A DNA stretch of 20,895 nucleotides from a virus. This document shows positions 1 to 6,626 of this stretch, one piece after another. The stretch lies in the IMG/VR virus record IMGVR_UViG_3300008266_008495, positions 1 through 20,895 of that record; one strand, 5' to 3'. The notes under the pieces were generated by a model that saw only the letters and a list, made by a program, of their open reading frames with translations, was not told the origin of the DNA and searched no databases. Position numbers and translations under genes: made by a program. Numbering within the stretch: position 1 is the first letter of the stretch; every line of letters starts with the position of its first letter.

Positions 1-1
1 A

Positions 2-433
2 CAGGAGCTAGCAGATGATCATATCCGTAAAATGCAAATTGAAAGCGCTCAAATGTGTTGTACAGCACATTGGGAAACAGGTGGAGAAGCTCCATACAAA
101 CGAGCACATAAAAACCATCCATCAACTAAATGGACTAGAGAATCTATACAACATTATAGATGGTTTGTAGCATATGGTTTAGAAATTTGTAATGAGTTTG
201 TTAAACGTTATGGTAAATCTCATAAAACACAAGAAGTATTAGAGTGGTGCAAAAATAATGAACCTAACATCCCAGATAGTGGATTTAAAGTTCCTCCACA
301 GTGTATGCCTGAAGAATATAAGATGGATGATACATTGGAAGCTTATAAAAAATTTTATATATTAGATAAAGTAGGTATAAAAGGATTAGATTGGAAAAAA
401 TTAAATAATAAACCCGAATGGATAAAAAAATAG
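2..433 (+). CDS. Phage protein resembling pyrimidine dimer DNA glycosylase-like family (5' truncated)
   Basis: The reading frame is open to the window edge, so the true start lies upstream; the first Met in view is at 32. The visible part has the pattern I associate with a widespread phage family often annotated as pyrimidine dimer DNA glycosylase-like: ESAQMCCTAHW, then NHPSTKWTRES, then a helix with ICNEFVKRYGKSHKT, then QCMPEEYK, ending in a Trp-rich tail. The function of that family is not well proven, so DNA repair is only a suggestion. The last 16 nt overlap the start of the FAD protein gene (ATG at 418), which implies co-translation. The family call is from memory of the pattern and the catalytic function is uncertain. 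Confidence 0.6.
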   Translation, partial: QELADDHIRKMQIESAQMCCTAHWETGGEAPYKRAHKNHPSTKWTRESIQHYRWFVAYGLEICNEFVKRYGKSHKTQEVLEWCKNNEPNIPDSGFKVPPQCMPEEYKMDDTLEAYKKFYILDKVGIKGLDWKKLNNKPEWIKK

Positions 434-936
434 TAATCATAGGTGCTGGTGTAGCAGGTATTAATGCTGCTACTAAATTAGTGGATAATGGTTATCCTGG
501 AGAATTAATCACTATTATAGATAAAGGTAATGACCCTCATAACCGCTTACCTGAGGAAGTAATGACAGGTATGCTCGGCGCTGGTGGCTGGAGTGATGGT
601 AAATTAACTTACCACACAGCAATTGGAGGTGTATTATCAAAATACTGTGGTGAGGATAAAGCAATGGAATTAATGGATCAAGTTATATCTAACTTTAGAC
701 GTTTCCATCCTAAACCAGAAGACATATTTTGTTCTGATCCACAAGAAGAACCTGATTTTATTAAACCATATTTTGGATTACGTTTATTCCCAGTATGGCA
801 TATTGGTTCAAATTACCTACATGAAATTGCTAAAGCATGGTATCAATATTTAGTTGATAAAGGTGTGAACTTTATGTGGGAAACAGAGGTAACAAATATA
901 GATTTTGAGACTGGAGAAGCAATATTAAAAGATTAA
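418..936 (+). CDS. FAD-dependent oxidoreductase, N-terminal half (split gene, COG2509-like)
   Basis: This 172-aa ORF is the N-terminal part of an FAD-dependent dehydrogenase of the COG2509 type. It opens with a beta-alpha-beta dinucleotide fold (KIVIIGAGVAGINAA, GxGxxG at residues 9-14) and carries the GAGGWSDGKL signature at 54-63, typical of this family. It stops at TAA 934-936 after a segment (ETEVTNIDFETGEA) where relatives continue into the second Rossmann-like region. That continuation is found as a separate ORF at 2450-3247. Together the halves give about 437 aa, a plausible full length. The stop is clean and part of a TAATATTTATA motif. Whether the two halves form a working enzyme in trans is inference; substrate unknown. 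The ATG overlaps the preceding gene by 16 nt. Confidence 0.8.
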   Translation: MDKKIVIIGAGVAGINAATKLVDNGYPGELITIIDKGNDPHNRLPEEVMTGMLGAGGWSDGKLTYHTAIGGVLSKYCGEDKAMELMDQVISNFRRFHPKPEDIFCSDPQEEPDFIKPYFGLRLFPVWHIGSNYLHEIAKAWYQYLVDKGVNFMWETEVTNIDFETGEAILKD

Positions 937-944
937 TATTTATA
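937..944 (+). promoter_or_regulatory. TATTTATA intergenic motif, copy 1
   Basis: TATTTATA directly follows the TAA stop of the oxidoreductase N-half and lies 14 nt before the ATG at 959. It is one of seven intergenic copies in the window with consensus TAATATTTATAA. It is the reverse complement of the T4 late promoter core; a promoter role is inferred. Confidence 0.5.
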
Positions 945-958
945 TCAAAACATAGATT

Positions 959-1339
959 ATGATAAAATTAATAGATCTATTAAATGAATCCCAATACTCT
1001 CAATTAGAATTAACATCAATGGGTAAGTTACTTCTTAATTATCTTAATTCTGATGTTGAATCTGATAAACCTGAAAATTATCATTTATCTTCAAGAGATG
1101 AACAAATACTAATGGATATGGGGATGTATATTGATGGGTTATATGGAGATAATAAATTTTCTAACCTAGATATATTTGCTTTAGATATAGCATCTGGAGA
1201 ATATCAAGATCCACAGTTTGGGAAAAATGAAATTATCAAAAAAATTAATAGAGCTATTCAAAAAGGATGGGTAAAAATAGTACCATATAAGGGTAATCCT
1301 TTTAAAAATAGTGATTATAATGACAATGATGAATATTAA
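959..1339 (+). CDS. Small phage protein with putative capsid-targeting N-terminus
   Basis: This 126-aa protein has no family I recognise. It starts MIKLIDLLNE, a short hydrophobic helix ending in L-N-E. This fits the (L/I)-x-E consensus cut by T4-type prohead proteases and resembles the capsid-targeting peptide of T4 internal proteins. The rest is mixed alpha/beta with an acidic, Asn-rich tail (NSDYNDNDEY). It has its own TATTTATA motif 14 nt upstream. It lies inside the segment that separates the two halves of the FAD oxidoreductase. Inference: a virion internal protein cleaved after residue 10. Confidence is high that it is a gene and low on function. Confidence 0.7.
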   Translation: MIKLIDLLNESQYSQLELTSMGKLLLNYLNSDVESDKPENYHLSSRDEQILMDMGMYIDGLYGDNKFSNLDIFALDIASGEYQDPQFGKNEIIKKINRAIQKGWVKIVPYKGNPFKNSDYNDNDEY

Positions 1340-1358
1340 TTTAAAAAAAAATAATGTT

Positions 1359-1604
1359 ATGAAAAGATTACACATAAAACTAATCAAATGGATATCCAAT
1401 AAACTTGGATATAAAATTGCAATACTCAAAGCAGCGAACGGAACAACTATAATTGAAGGTGATAAAGAATTATTACGCTATGTAGATATAACTGGTTACT
1501 TCTTTAAGAAAGAACCACTTAAAAGAACATTTCCTAAATTTGTAGAGCCTGAACCAATCAAACCATTAACCCCAGAACAGTTAAAAGAATTAGGTATTTC
1601 TTAG
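1359..1604 (+). CDS. Hypothetical small protein, 81 aa
   Basis: The frame is open from an upstream ATG at 1311, but that start lies inside the preceding gene and adds a low-complexity leader. ATG 1359 (MKRLHIKLIKWISNK) follows an A-rich stretch (TTAAAAAAAAATAATG) and is the preferred start. The product is basic at the N-terminus with an amphipathic helix, has a central strand region (TTIIEGDKELLRYVDITGYFF) and ends in a Pro/Glu-rich tail (EPEPIKPLTPEQLKEL). No family is recognised. It is located within the material separating the oxidoreductase halves. Confidence 0.6.
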   Translation: MKRLHIKLIKWISNKLGYKIAILKAANGTTIIEGDKELLRYVDITGYFFKKEPLKRTFPKFVEPEPIKPLTPEQLKELGIS

Positions 1605-1624
1605 ATTTTTTCTTAGATCTATAA

Positions 1625-1632
1625 TATTTATA
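1625..1632 (+). promoter_or_regulatory. TATTTATA intergenic motif, copy 2
   Basis: ATAATATTTATAATCG precedes a 47-codon ORF whose ATG (1637) begins only 4 nt after the motif. With T4-like promoter geometry, a start site downstream of this element would fall in or beyond the start codon, so a forward promoter for this ORF is doubtful unless the mRNA is leaderless. Confidence 0.45.
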
Positions 1633-1636
1633 ATCG

Positions 1637-1780
1637 ATGGGACGTATCAAAAAATACCAAACAGAAGATGAACGTATTCTCAAACAACGAGAATATAGTA
1701 AGAAATATTACTGGTCTAATAAAGAAAAAATCGATGAAAAACTTAAACAAAAATATCACGAAAAGAAAACAAAACAATAA
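1637..1780 (+). CDS. Small basic helical protein, 47 aa
   Basis: This short ORF runs ATG 1637 to TAA 1778-1780. The product begins MGRIKKYQTEDERILKQ and continues with a KYYWSNKEKIDEK segment. It is strongly charged, probably one long helix. It resembles small phage and virus proteins with a GRxKKYxTxEE...YYxxNKEK pattern, some stand-alone and some fused to homing endonucleases; this resemblance is from memory. Its 3' half overlaps the N-terminus of the GIY-YIG ORF in another frame. It could be an independent gene or the former N-terminus of the endonuclease displaced by a frameshift near 1765-1785, an A-rich run. Its length and good pattern favour a real gene. Confidence 0.55.
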   Translation: MGRIKKYQTEDERILKQREYSKKYYWSNKEKIDEKLKQKYHEKKTKQ

Positions 1781-2453
1781 TTTTATAGTTTATATTCATA
1801 TACGACATGATATAAATGAACCGTTTTATGTTGGGAAAGGAATACCCAAACGAGATAGATCAAAATATGGTAGAAATCAATATTGGCATAATATAGTAAA
1901 TAAAAATAATGGTGTATTTGAATCTAAAATATTATTTGAAGGATTAAGTGAAGAAGAAGCATTATTAAAAGAAAGAGAAATAGAATTGGATTTAAAAAAT
2001 AAAGGTTATATATTAGCTAATATAGCTGAATGTGGTGTTAAAGCTGGTACTACTGGAATGAAACACTCTGAAGAATCTAAAAGAAAAATATCTGAAGGAT
2101 TAAAAGGTCATGTATCACCTAATAAAGGTAAAAAGCAATCTAAAGAGACATGTGACAAGAAGAGTAAGTCTATGTTAGGTAAAAAAGTTAGATTAGGTGT
2201 AAAAGATTCTGATGAAACTAGAAAAAAGAAAAGTGAAGCTTTTAAAGGAAGAATATATAGTGAAGAAAGTAAACAAAAGAAAAATGAAAAATTAAAAGAT
2301 AAAAACCTTTATGTCTTTTATAATTTATTAAATGATGAAAAGTTTAAAGGAACTAGGAGAGAATTTCAAGATAAATTTAATTTGAACAGTGGAAGGTTAA
2401 GCCATTTAATAAATAATAAAATTTCTAAATATAAAAATTGGATAAAAATATGA
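1734..2453 (+). CDS. GIY-YIG homing endonuclease with NUMOD3 repeats
   Basis: This is a free-standing homing endonuclease of the phage GIY-YIG type. Numbered from ATG 1734 (239 aa), the nuclease domain spans about residues 17-100: FIVYIHIR, then FYVGKG, a catalytic-type Arg region (RDRSKYGRNQYW), and a Glu in LKEREIEL. Four NUMOD3-like DNA-binding repeats follow at about 108-190 (GMKHSEESKRKISEGLKG is the first). The C-terminus (about 193-239) has a helix-turn-helix look (TRREFQDKFNLNSGRLSHL). The frame is open back to ATG 1668, but those 22 extra residues are an out-of-frame reading of the 47-aa gene. The stop TGA overlaps the ATG of the oxidoreductase C-half (ATGA at 2450-2453), coupling their translation. 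It appears intact. It is the likely agent, or a passenger, of the split. Confidence 0.88.
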   Translation: MKNLNKNITKRKQNNNFIVYIHIRHDINEPFYVGKGIPKRDRSKYGRNQYWHNIVNKNNGVFESKILFEGLSEEEALLKEREIELDLKNKGYILANIAECGVKAGTTGMKHSEESKRKISEGLKGHVSPNKGKKQSKETCDKKSKSMLGKKVRLGVKDSDETRKKKSEAFKGRIYSEESKQKKNEKLKDKNLYVFYNLLNDEKFKGTRREFQDKFNLNSGRLSHLINNKISKYKNWIKI

Positions 2454-3247
2454 GAAAAATTAAATTTGATACATGCATAGTAGGTACAGGTAAAGCAGGA
2501 ATAGACTTCTCAGCTAAATTAGCTCAAAAGTACAATTTACCTACCGAAGTCAAGTCGACCCAGATTGGAGTGAGATTTGAAAGCCCACAAAAATACTTCC
2601 AAAAATTAATTGATATTAGCTATGATTTTAAACTATATCAAAAATATGATAACGTGTCGTTAAGATCATTTTGTACTAATAATAACGCGGCTTACGTTGC
2701 AGTAGAAGAAACATATGGTGATATTACTTATAATGGTCATGCTAAGAAAGGTAAGGAATTTGAAAATCAAATGACCAATTTTGGTATATTAATGGAAATT
2801 AAGGGTATTGAAGATCCATTTGAATGGAGTAGAGATGTAGTACAAAAATGCCAAGCGGGATTAACTAACACAGATAATCCAATTGATTTCAAAACAACAG
2901 GAATATATTACTCTCCATCTAGAACCCCAGGATTAACATCTGAAGGAACTATAGTATCATCAATATCAGTTCCAAATTTAGATACGTTTAAAGAAGCATT
3001 TGGTGAGTATGCTAGTTATATACTTGATTTCATTGACCAAATGAATAAAGTGTTTAAGTTTGGTGATGATTATGGAATTTATATTCCTGAGGTAAAATAT
3101 TTAAGTCCTGAACCATTAGTAAATTATAATGATTTATCATTAACTACATATTCTAATGTACACTTTGTAGGAGATGCTTTAAGTGCTCGTGGTATTACTG
3201 TTAGTGGAGCACAAGGTATATATGTTGCTGAGTCATTACTTTCCTAA
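2450..3247 (+). CDS. FAD-dependent oxidoreductase, C-terminal half (split gene, COG2509-like)
   Basis: This ORF of 265 aa continues the oxidoreductase begun at 418-936. It opens with a strand-GxGxxG-like turn (DTCIVGTGKAGIDFSAKL), where COG2509 relatives have a GRSG-type segment. It then has the family features IGVRFESP (39-46), SLRSFCTNN (70-78), NGHAKKGK (95-102) and TNFGILM (109-115). It ends with the FAD-closing signature VGDALSARGITVSGAQG. ATG 2450 overlaps the endonuclease TGA by two bases. A TTG at 2438 would add four residues and is less likely. The N-terminal flavin-binding fold is missing from this ORF, so activity would need association with the N-half. No degradation is seen: the frame is open for the whole length. 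Confidence 0.82.
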   Translation: MRKIKFDTCIVGTGKAGIDFSAKLAQKYNLPTEVKSTQIGVRFESPQKYFQKLIDISYDFKLYQKYDNVSLRSFCTNNNAAYVAVEETYGDITYNGHAKKGKEFENQMTNFGILMEIKGIEDPFEWSRDVVQKCQAGLTNTDNPIDFKTTGIYYSPSRTPGLTSEGTIVSSISVPNLDTFKEAFGEYASYILDFIDQMNKVFKFGDDYGIYIPEVKYLSPEPLVNYNDLSLTTYSNVHFVGDALSARGITVSGAQGIYVAESLLS

Positions 3248-3255
3248 TATTTATA
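3248..3255 (+). promoter_or_regulatory. TATTTATA intergenic motif, copy 3
   Basis: CCTAATATTTATAAGT: the leading TAA is the stop of the oxidoreductase C-half, and the ATG of the next gene follows just 3 nt after the motif. The spacing is too short for a T4-style -10 element feeding this gene with a 5' leader. Confidence 0.45.
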
Positions 3256-3258
3256 AGT

Positions 3259-3780
3259 ATGGCTTCACTCCGTATTCTTATTAAAGAATTAATTGAAGAT
3301 TTTATACTCCAAGAAATTGGGGAAGCCAATATTGAGCCTTTTCAATACTCAAAATTATCAGACGTTAAGTATTCTTTTGATTTTGATTATAAAGAAGGAC
3401 ATTTTAATGTTGAAGTTGATTTTGAAAAATTAGATGATATCTATAAGTCATATTATTTTTCTAAAGTACCTAATTTTAAAAATAAAATATTTTATAATAT
3501 AGCTTTTAGTGTTAATGGAGATCAATATAAAGCTTCATCAACAGACCTAAAAACATTATTAAGAATAATGACCACTTTATCTATTATTATTAAAGATTTT
3601 ATCTCAAATATAGATCCTGATGGATTATATATTGAAGCGACAGATAAAGGAGATGACTTAATAAGAGGTAAATATCAAAAATCAGCTACATACCAAGCAT
3701 ATTTAGATAAACAATTAGAAAAATTAACAAATTATAAAGTATATACTAATAGGAATGGGTTAAACATCGCGAAAGTATAA
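3259..3780 (+). CDS. Phage protein with putative capsid-targeting N-terminus, 173 aa
   Basis: No family is recognised. The N-terminus MASLRILIKELIEDFILQE forms an amphipathic helix ending in L-Q-E (residues 17-19), a match to the prohead protease consensus (L/I)-x-E. The rest looks like an alpha/beta domain with alternating hydrophobic strands (YSFDFDYKEGHFNVEVDFEK) and a basic C-terminus. The helix begins at the first Met, which supports ATG 3259. The gene follows the oxidoreductase C-half by 11 nt, with the TATTTATA motif in the gap. Inference: an internal head protein processed after Glu19. Confidence 0.7.
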   Translation: MASLRILIKELIEDFILQEIGEANIEPFQYSKLSDVKYSFDFDYKEGHFNVEVDFEKLDDIYKSYYFSKVPNFKNKIFYNIAFSVNGDQYKASSTDLKTLLRIMTTLSIIIKDFISNIDPDGLYIEATDKGDDLIRGKYQKSATYQAYLDKQLEKLTNYKVYTNRNGLNIAKV

Positions 3781-3790
3781 ATTTTTATAA

Positions 3791-3798
3791 TATTTATA
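3791..3798 (+). promoter_or_regulatory. TATTTATA intergenic motif, copy 4
   Basis: TTTATAATATTTATAACTAAA lies in the 37-nt gap before the winged-helix gene; 19 nt separate the motif from ATG 3818. This spacing would suit a promoter with a short leader. Confidence 0.55.
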
Positions 3799-3817
3799 AC
3801 TAAATATCAACTTATAC

Positions 3818-4405
3818 ATGGGAAATTTAGTTCAATTTATTAGATCAATGGTTCAAGAGGAACTATCTGAAATGGCAGCTCCTTCATTTTCAATCAAAGT
3901 GCTTGATCAAGATAAAGCAGAAAGACTTAAAAAATTACACTCAGGCCATTGGGTAGGCAAGTTAATGGACTTAATTATTAAGTCTGGTGAAAATGGTATT
4001 ACTCGTGGTGAAGCAGCTAATGCTTTAGACATCAATCCTATGAAACTTAATGATGAGATTAAAGCTCTTCAAGACAGTGGTATTGTATCTAGAGGTAGAT
4101 TAACACCAGATAAACCAGAAAAAACACCAGGCCAACGTGGTAGAAAATCTAGTGATAAAAGTAGAGCAGGTGTTGTTAGAACTTTATTTCAGAACTTTAA
4201 AGACAATCCTGATTTCACTCCAAGTGAAGATGATGTAACCTATGATATACCTAAAGGTTTAGGAACTGAAAAATTAGGCGATGCTGATGTTGCTAAGATT
4301 AAGAGTTCTGCTTTAGGATTAACTAAACGTGGAAGACCAAAAGTTACACAAGCTGAATCATTACATGAAATGTATTTACGTTTACAAGGTAAACTAAATG
4401 GCTAA
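3818..4405 (+). CDS. Winged-helix / AT-hook protein with putative capsid-targeting N-terminus
   Basis: This 195-aa protein has three parts. Residues 1-18 (MGNLVQFIRSMVQEELSE) are a short amphipathic helix ending in L-S-E, as expected for a cleavable capsid-targeting peptide. Residues about 45-95 read as a winged helix-turn-helix: GITRGEAANALDINPMKLNDE followed by a wing (LQDSGIVSRGRL). The second half has a near-canonical AT-hook (KRGRPK, 170-175) and a weaker one (QRGRKS, 106-111). It is therefore probably a DNA-binding protein carried in the head or acting on phage DNA; this is inference. The last 8 nt overlap the next gene. The same architecture recurs at 10265-11023. Confidence 0.72.
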   Translation: MGNLVQFIRSMVQEELSEMAAPSFSIKVLDQDKAERLKKLHSGHWVGKLMDLIIKSGENGITRGEAANALDINPMKLNDEIKALQDSGIVSRGRLTPDKPEKTPGQRGRKSSDKSRAGVVRTLFQNFKDNPDFTPSEDDVTYDIPKGLGTEKLGDADVAKIKSSALGLTKRGRPKVTQAESLHEMYLRLQGKLNG

Positions 4406-4874
4406 GATTGTAATTTTAAGCTGTACAAAGTCTAAAACAGACCATAGGGCTCCAGCACAGGAGCTCTACTCAGCTTCTCCTATGTTTAGAAAAACATTAG
4501 AATACGGTAAATCACTTGAACCGGACAAAATGTTTATTTTATCTGCTAAACACCATTTAGTTCCTTTAAATAAAGAATTAGATCCTTATGATAAGACTCT
4601 TAAGGAAATACCTAAAGATGAGAAGGAAAAATGGGGAGAAGAAACAATGAAACAGATGAAATCTGCTGGTCTTGATCTTAATAAAGATAAATTTATATTT
4701 TTAACAGGTGGTGAATATTTAAAACCTTTTAGAAATTATATAGCTAATTTGGAAACTCCAATGGAGGGTCGTAGATTAGGTGAGCGACTTAAATGGTTAA
4801 ATAGCCAAATAAGTAAGCTTAATGAAATGTTTAAACGTGTTAAAAAAATTATCCATGAGTGCTTATCTAAATAA
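4398..4874 (+). CDS. DUF6884-like protein
   Basis: This 158-aa protein begins with a hydrophobic strand and a Cys-Lys motif (IVILSCTKSK, 4-13). It continues with APAQELYSASPMF (19-31), ILSAKHHLVPLN (47-58) and DPYDKTL (62-68). This set is what I associate with the DUF6884 family: SCxxxK, PAxxLY, LSAKHGL and PYD motifs. Biochemical function is not established to my knowledge, and I assign none. The usual LSAKHGL is LSAKHHL here. ATG 4398 overlaps the winged-helix gene by 8 nt and the 3' end overlaps the next ORF by 20 nt, so it is embedded in an operon. Confidence 0.72.
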   Translation: MAKIVILSCTKSKTDHRAPAQELYSASPMFRKTLEYGKSLEPDKMFILSAKHHLVPLNKELDPYDKTLKEIPKDEKEKWGEETMKQMKSAGLDLNKDKFIFLTGGEYLKPFRNYIANLETPMEGRRLGERLKWLNSQISKLNEMFKRVKKIIHECLSK

Positions 4875-5085
4875 TTTAATAGACCTATATCTAAATGATA
4901 TAGCTGATTTTGATGATAATAACTTACTAATAGCAGAATCAGTTTTAAAACCAGTTAAACAGCTTCTTACGGAAGGTAAACAAGACGAAGATAAAATATT
5001 ATTAGAAGCATTCCGTAAAAGTACCCCAGAACAAAAAATTATTTTAGAAGACTTTTTACTTTATGTAAGAGAAGGAGAGTTCTAA
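4855..5085 (+). CDS. Hypothetical small acidic protein, 76 aa
   Basis: The frame is open from ATG 4822, but ATG 4855 (MSAYLNNLIDLYLNDIADFD) gives only a 20-nt overlap with the preceding gene and is preferred. The product is acidic and helical, with LLIAESVLKPVKQLLTEGK in the middle and LLEAFRKSTPEQKIILEDFL towards the end. No family is recognised. It is followed one base later by the next ATG, with a good Shine-Dalgarno (AAGGAG, 5072-5077) inside its last codons. Confidence 0.6.
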   Translation: MSAYLNNLIDLYLNDIADFDDNNLLIAESVLKPVKQLLTEGKQDEDKILLEAFRKSTPEQKIILEDFLLYVREGEF

Positions 5086-5086
5086 A

Positions 5087-5419
5087 ATGTCTACTATTAG
5101 AACACCTTTTCAATGGGGAAATGCTAATTTTGCCTATAATACAAACCCATTTCCTAATCAAAGTAAAAATCCATTTACTTGGGATGATGTAGCGTTAATT
5201 ATAACAGTTCTTGAAGGATTAGGTGGAGGTGGTTCTCCTGAGGATCAATTTAAGGATAAGAAAAAACGTAAACAATTCATAACTTTAATAATGAAATGCG
5301 AGGCTATGGATAAAGAATACAAGGAAACCAAAGAAGTCGTGGATCGTCAAATACGTATAACAGACATAGCCTTAGTGGCTAAAGAAGTATTAGGTATTAA
5401 TATTAAAATAGATTTATAA
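5087..5419 (+). CDS. Hypothetical phage protein, 110 aa
   Basis: The start ATG 5087 is set by an AAGGAG Shine-Dalgarno nine bases upstream. The N-terminal 35 residues are Asn/Pro/aromatic-rich and probably extended (FQWGNANFAYNTNPF). Then comes a hydrophobic helix (WDDVALIITVLEGLGGGG) with a Gly run, and a charged helical C-terminus (KKRKQFITLIMKCEAM onward). No family is recognised. Its TAA overlaps the next ATG (TAATG at 5417-5421), indicating coupled translation and perhaps a shared assembly with the 188-aa product. A structural role would fit the neighbourhood but is inference. Confidence 0.68.
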   Translation: MSTIRTPFQWGNANFAYNTNPFPNQSKNPFTWDDVALIITVLEGLGGGGSPEDQFKDKKKRKQFITLIMKCEAMDKEYKETKEVVDRQIRITDIALVAKEVLGINIKIDL

Positions 5420-5985
5420 TGTATACATTATTTACTGATAAAACTGAGCTTTTTGAATGTAATATTAAATTAGAAGGAGCATCACTTAAAAACAGTCAAG
5501 CTCGTCTAATTATCGAATCAGAAGACATCAATCTTTTATTTAAAGGACAAATTACTACAGATGGTAAATGTATTATACCAATTAAAAAATTAAAAGGTCT
5601 ATTAGAAGGCAGCACAAAAGGTGAAATAAAACTTGAAGTTATAGCAGATGATACGTATTTTACACCTTGGAAATCAGAATTTATAGTTGAAGCATCTAAA
5701 AAATTAACTGTTGAAGTTAAATCTCAAGATGCAGATCTTATAACTGAAAGTGCTCCTAAAGTTCAAGTTAGTGGAATTAAAGAAACAATTGATCCTATAA
5801 CAGAACATATAGTTAAATTAGTTAAATTATTGATTAAAGAAGATGTTAACTTAAATAATTTAAGCATTAAAAAAGACAAAGTAAATAATATTATAGCAAC
5901 TTATATTAAAGATAATCCTATTCAAGAAACACAATTATCCGAAGTTATAGATGGAATAATCAGCAAGTTGCCTAAAACAAAATAA
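5419..5985 (+). CDS. Hypothetical phage protein, 188 aa, beta domain plus helical tail
   Basis: The first ~95 residues look like a beta-sandwich: alternating strands such as FECNIKLEGASL, ARLIIESEDINLLFKGQI and GEIKLEVIADDTYFTPWKSEF. A linker (AGEs such as VKSQDADLITESAPK) leads to a helical C-terminus that includes HIVKLVKLLIKEDVNLNNL. No family is confidently recognised. It is coupled to the preceding gene by a TAATG overlap and sits 6 nt before the first fibre-like gene, so a virion or assembly role is plausible but unproven. Confidence 0.68.
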   Translation: MYTLFTDKTELFECNIKLEGASLKNSQARLIIESEDINLLFKGQITTDGKCIIPIKKLKGLLEGSTKGEIKLEVIADDTYFTPWKSEFIVEASKKLTVEVKSQDADLITESAPKVQVSGIKETIDPITEHIVKLVKLLIKEDVNLNNLSIKKDKVNNIIATYIKDNPIQETQLSEVIDGIISKLPKTK

Positions 5986-5991
5986 TAAGTT

Positions 5992-6582
5992 ATGGCAGGA
6001 CCGTTTGATTTAACAGGTCAAAATATAGAGAATACCTATCAAAGGATTCTACAAACGCCTGATGGAACTAATTTTTACGACGGTACCGGCTCAGCAGTAA
6101 CTTTCACAGCTACAGCAGTAGCGGGAGGACAAAACTCTCAAATTCAATTTAATAGTGGAAGTACATTAAGTGGCTCATCTAACTTTTCTTTTGATTATAC
6201 TAACAATAGGTTAATTTTAACTGGGAGTCTTTATGTTACTAATAGCATATATTTAGGTAATTCATCCGCTCCTTCTCTTAATACTACTATATATACTGCC
6301 TCTATAACACCAGGTAGTTATATTTTATATTCATTTCCTACTTCTTCATATGATGGTTTTTGGTTTGAATACACAGTTAGATCAGGTTCAAATGCAAGAG
6401 CAGGACAAATGATGGGCATTTGGAGTGGAAGTGACGTACATTACACAGAAACAACAACAACAGATTTTGGTACTACAACTGATATATCTTTTATGTCTAC
6501 AGTTTTAGCAGGTAATATGATAATATCAAGTTCAATAACAACAGGTGGATGGACAATAAAAGGTATTATAAGATCTATATAA
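5992..6582 (+). CDS. Virion structural / fibre-like protein, 196 aa
   Basis: This Ser/Thr/Gly/Asn-rich protein is typical of phage fibres and baseplate decorations. Residues 47-83 (QNSQIQFNSGS... to LTGSLYVT) match residues 47-83 of the 935-aa protein encoded next, at the same distance from the N-terminus, so the two share a module. The C-terminal 110 residues are beta-rich (GSYILYSFPTSSYDGFWFEY; RAGQMMGIWSGSDV) and end in GGWTIKGIIRSI. No catalytic motif is seen. Inference: a small virion surface or fibre protein that may be partner or evolutionary offshoot of the larger fibre. Confidence 0.7.
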   Translation: MAGPFDLTGQNIENTYQRILQTPDGTNFYDGTGSAVTFTATAVAGGQNSQIQFNSGSTLSGSSNFSFDYTNNRLILTGSLYVTNSIYLGNSSAPSLNTTIYTASITPGSYILYSFPTSSYDGFWFEYTVRSGSNARAGQMMGIWSGSDVHYTETTTTDFGTTTDISFMSTVLAGNMIISSSITTGGWTIKGIIRSI

Positions 6583-6589
6583 TTTAACA

Positions 6590-6597
6590 TATTTATA
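6590..6597 (+). promoter_or_regulatory. TATTTATA intergenic motif, copy 5
   Basis: AACATATTTATAATTAACC lies in the 44-nt gap between the two fibre-like genes; 29 nt separate it from ATG 6627. An AAAGG Shine-Dalgarno-like stretch (6614-6618) lies between motif and start, so a promoter plus leader layout is consistent here. Confidence 0.55.
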
Positions 6598-6626
6598 ATT
6601 AACCTGGACAGTGAAAGGTAAACAAT

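Noticed and set aside
1311-1604. Longer 97-aa version of the gene at 1359
   Set aside because: The upstream start lies inside the previous coding region and adds low-complexity Met/Asn/Lys sequence; ATG 1359 has the better leader.
934-2452. Group I intron interrupting the oxidoreductase gene
   Set aside because: The first half ends in its own stop, several genes with their own motif occupy the interval, and the C-half has its own ATG coupled to the endonuclease. I could not see group I core elements by eye, though a covariance-model search would be needed to exclude them.
2438-3247. TTG start at 2438 for the oxidoreductase C-half
   Set aside because: ATG 2450 overlapping the upstream TGA is the more usual arrangement and removes only four residues.
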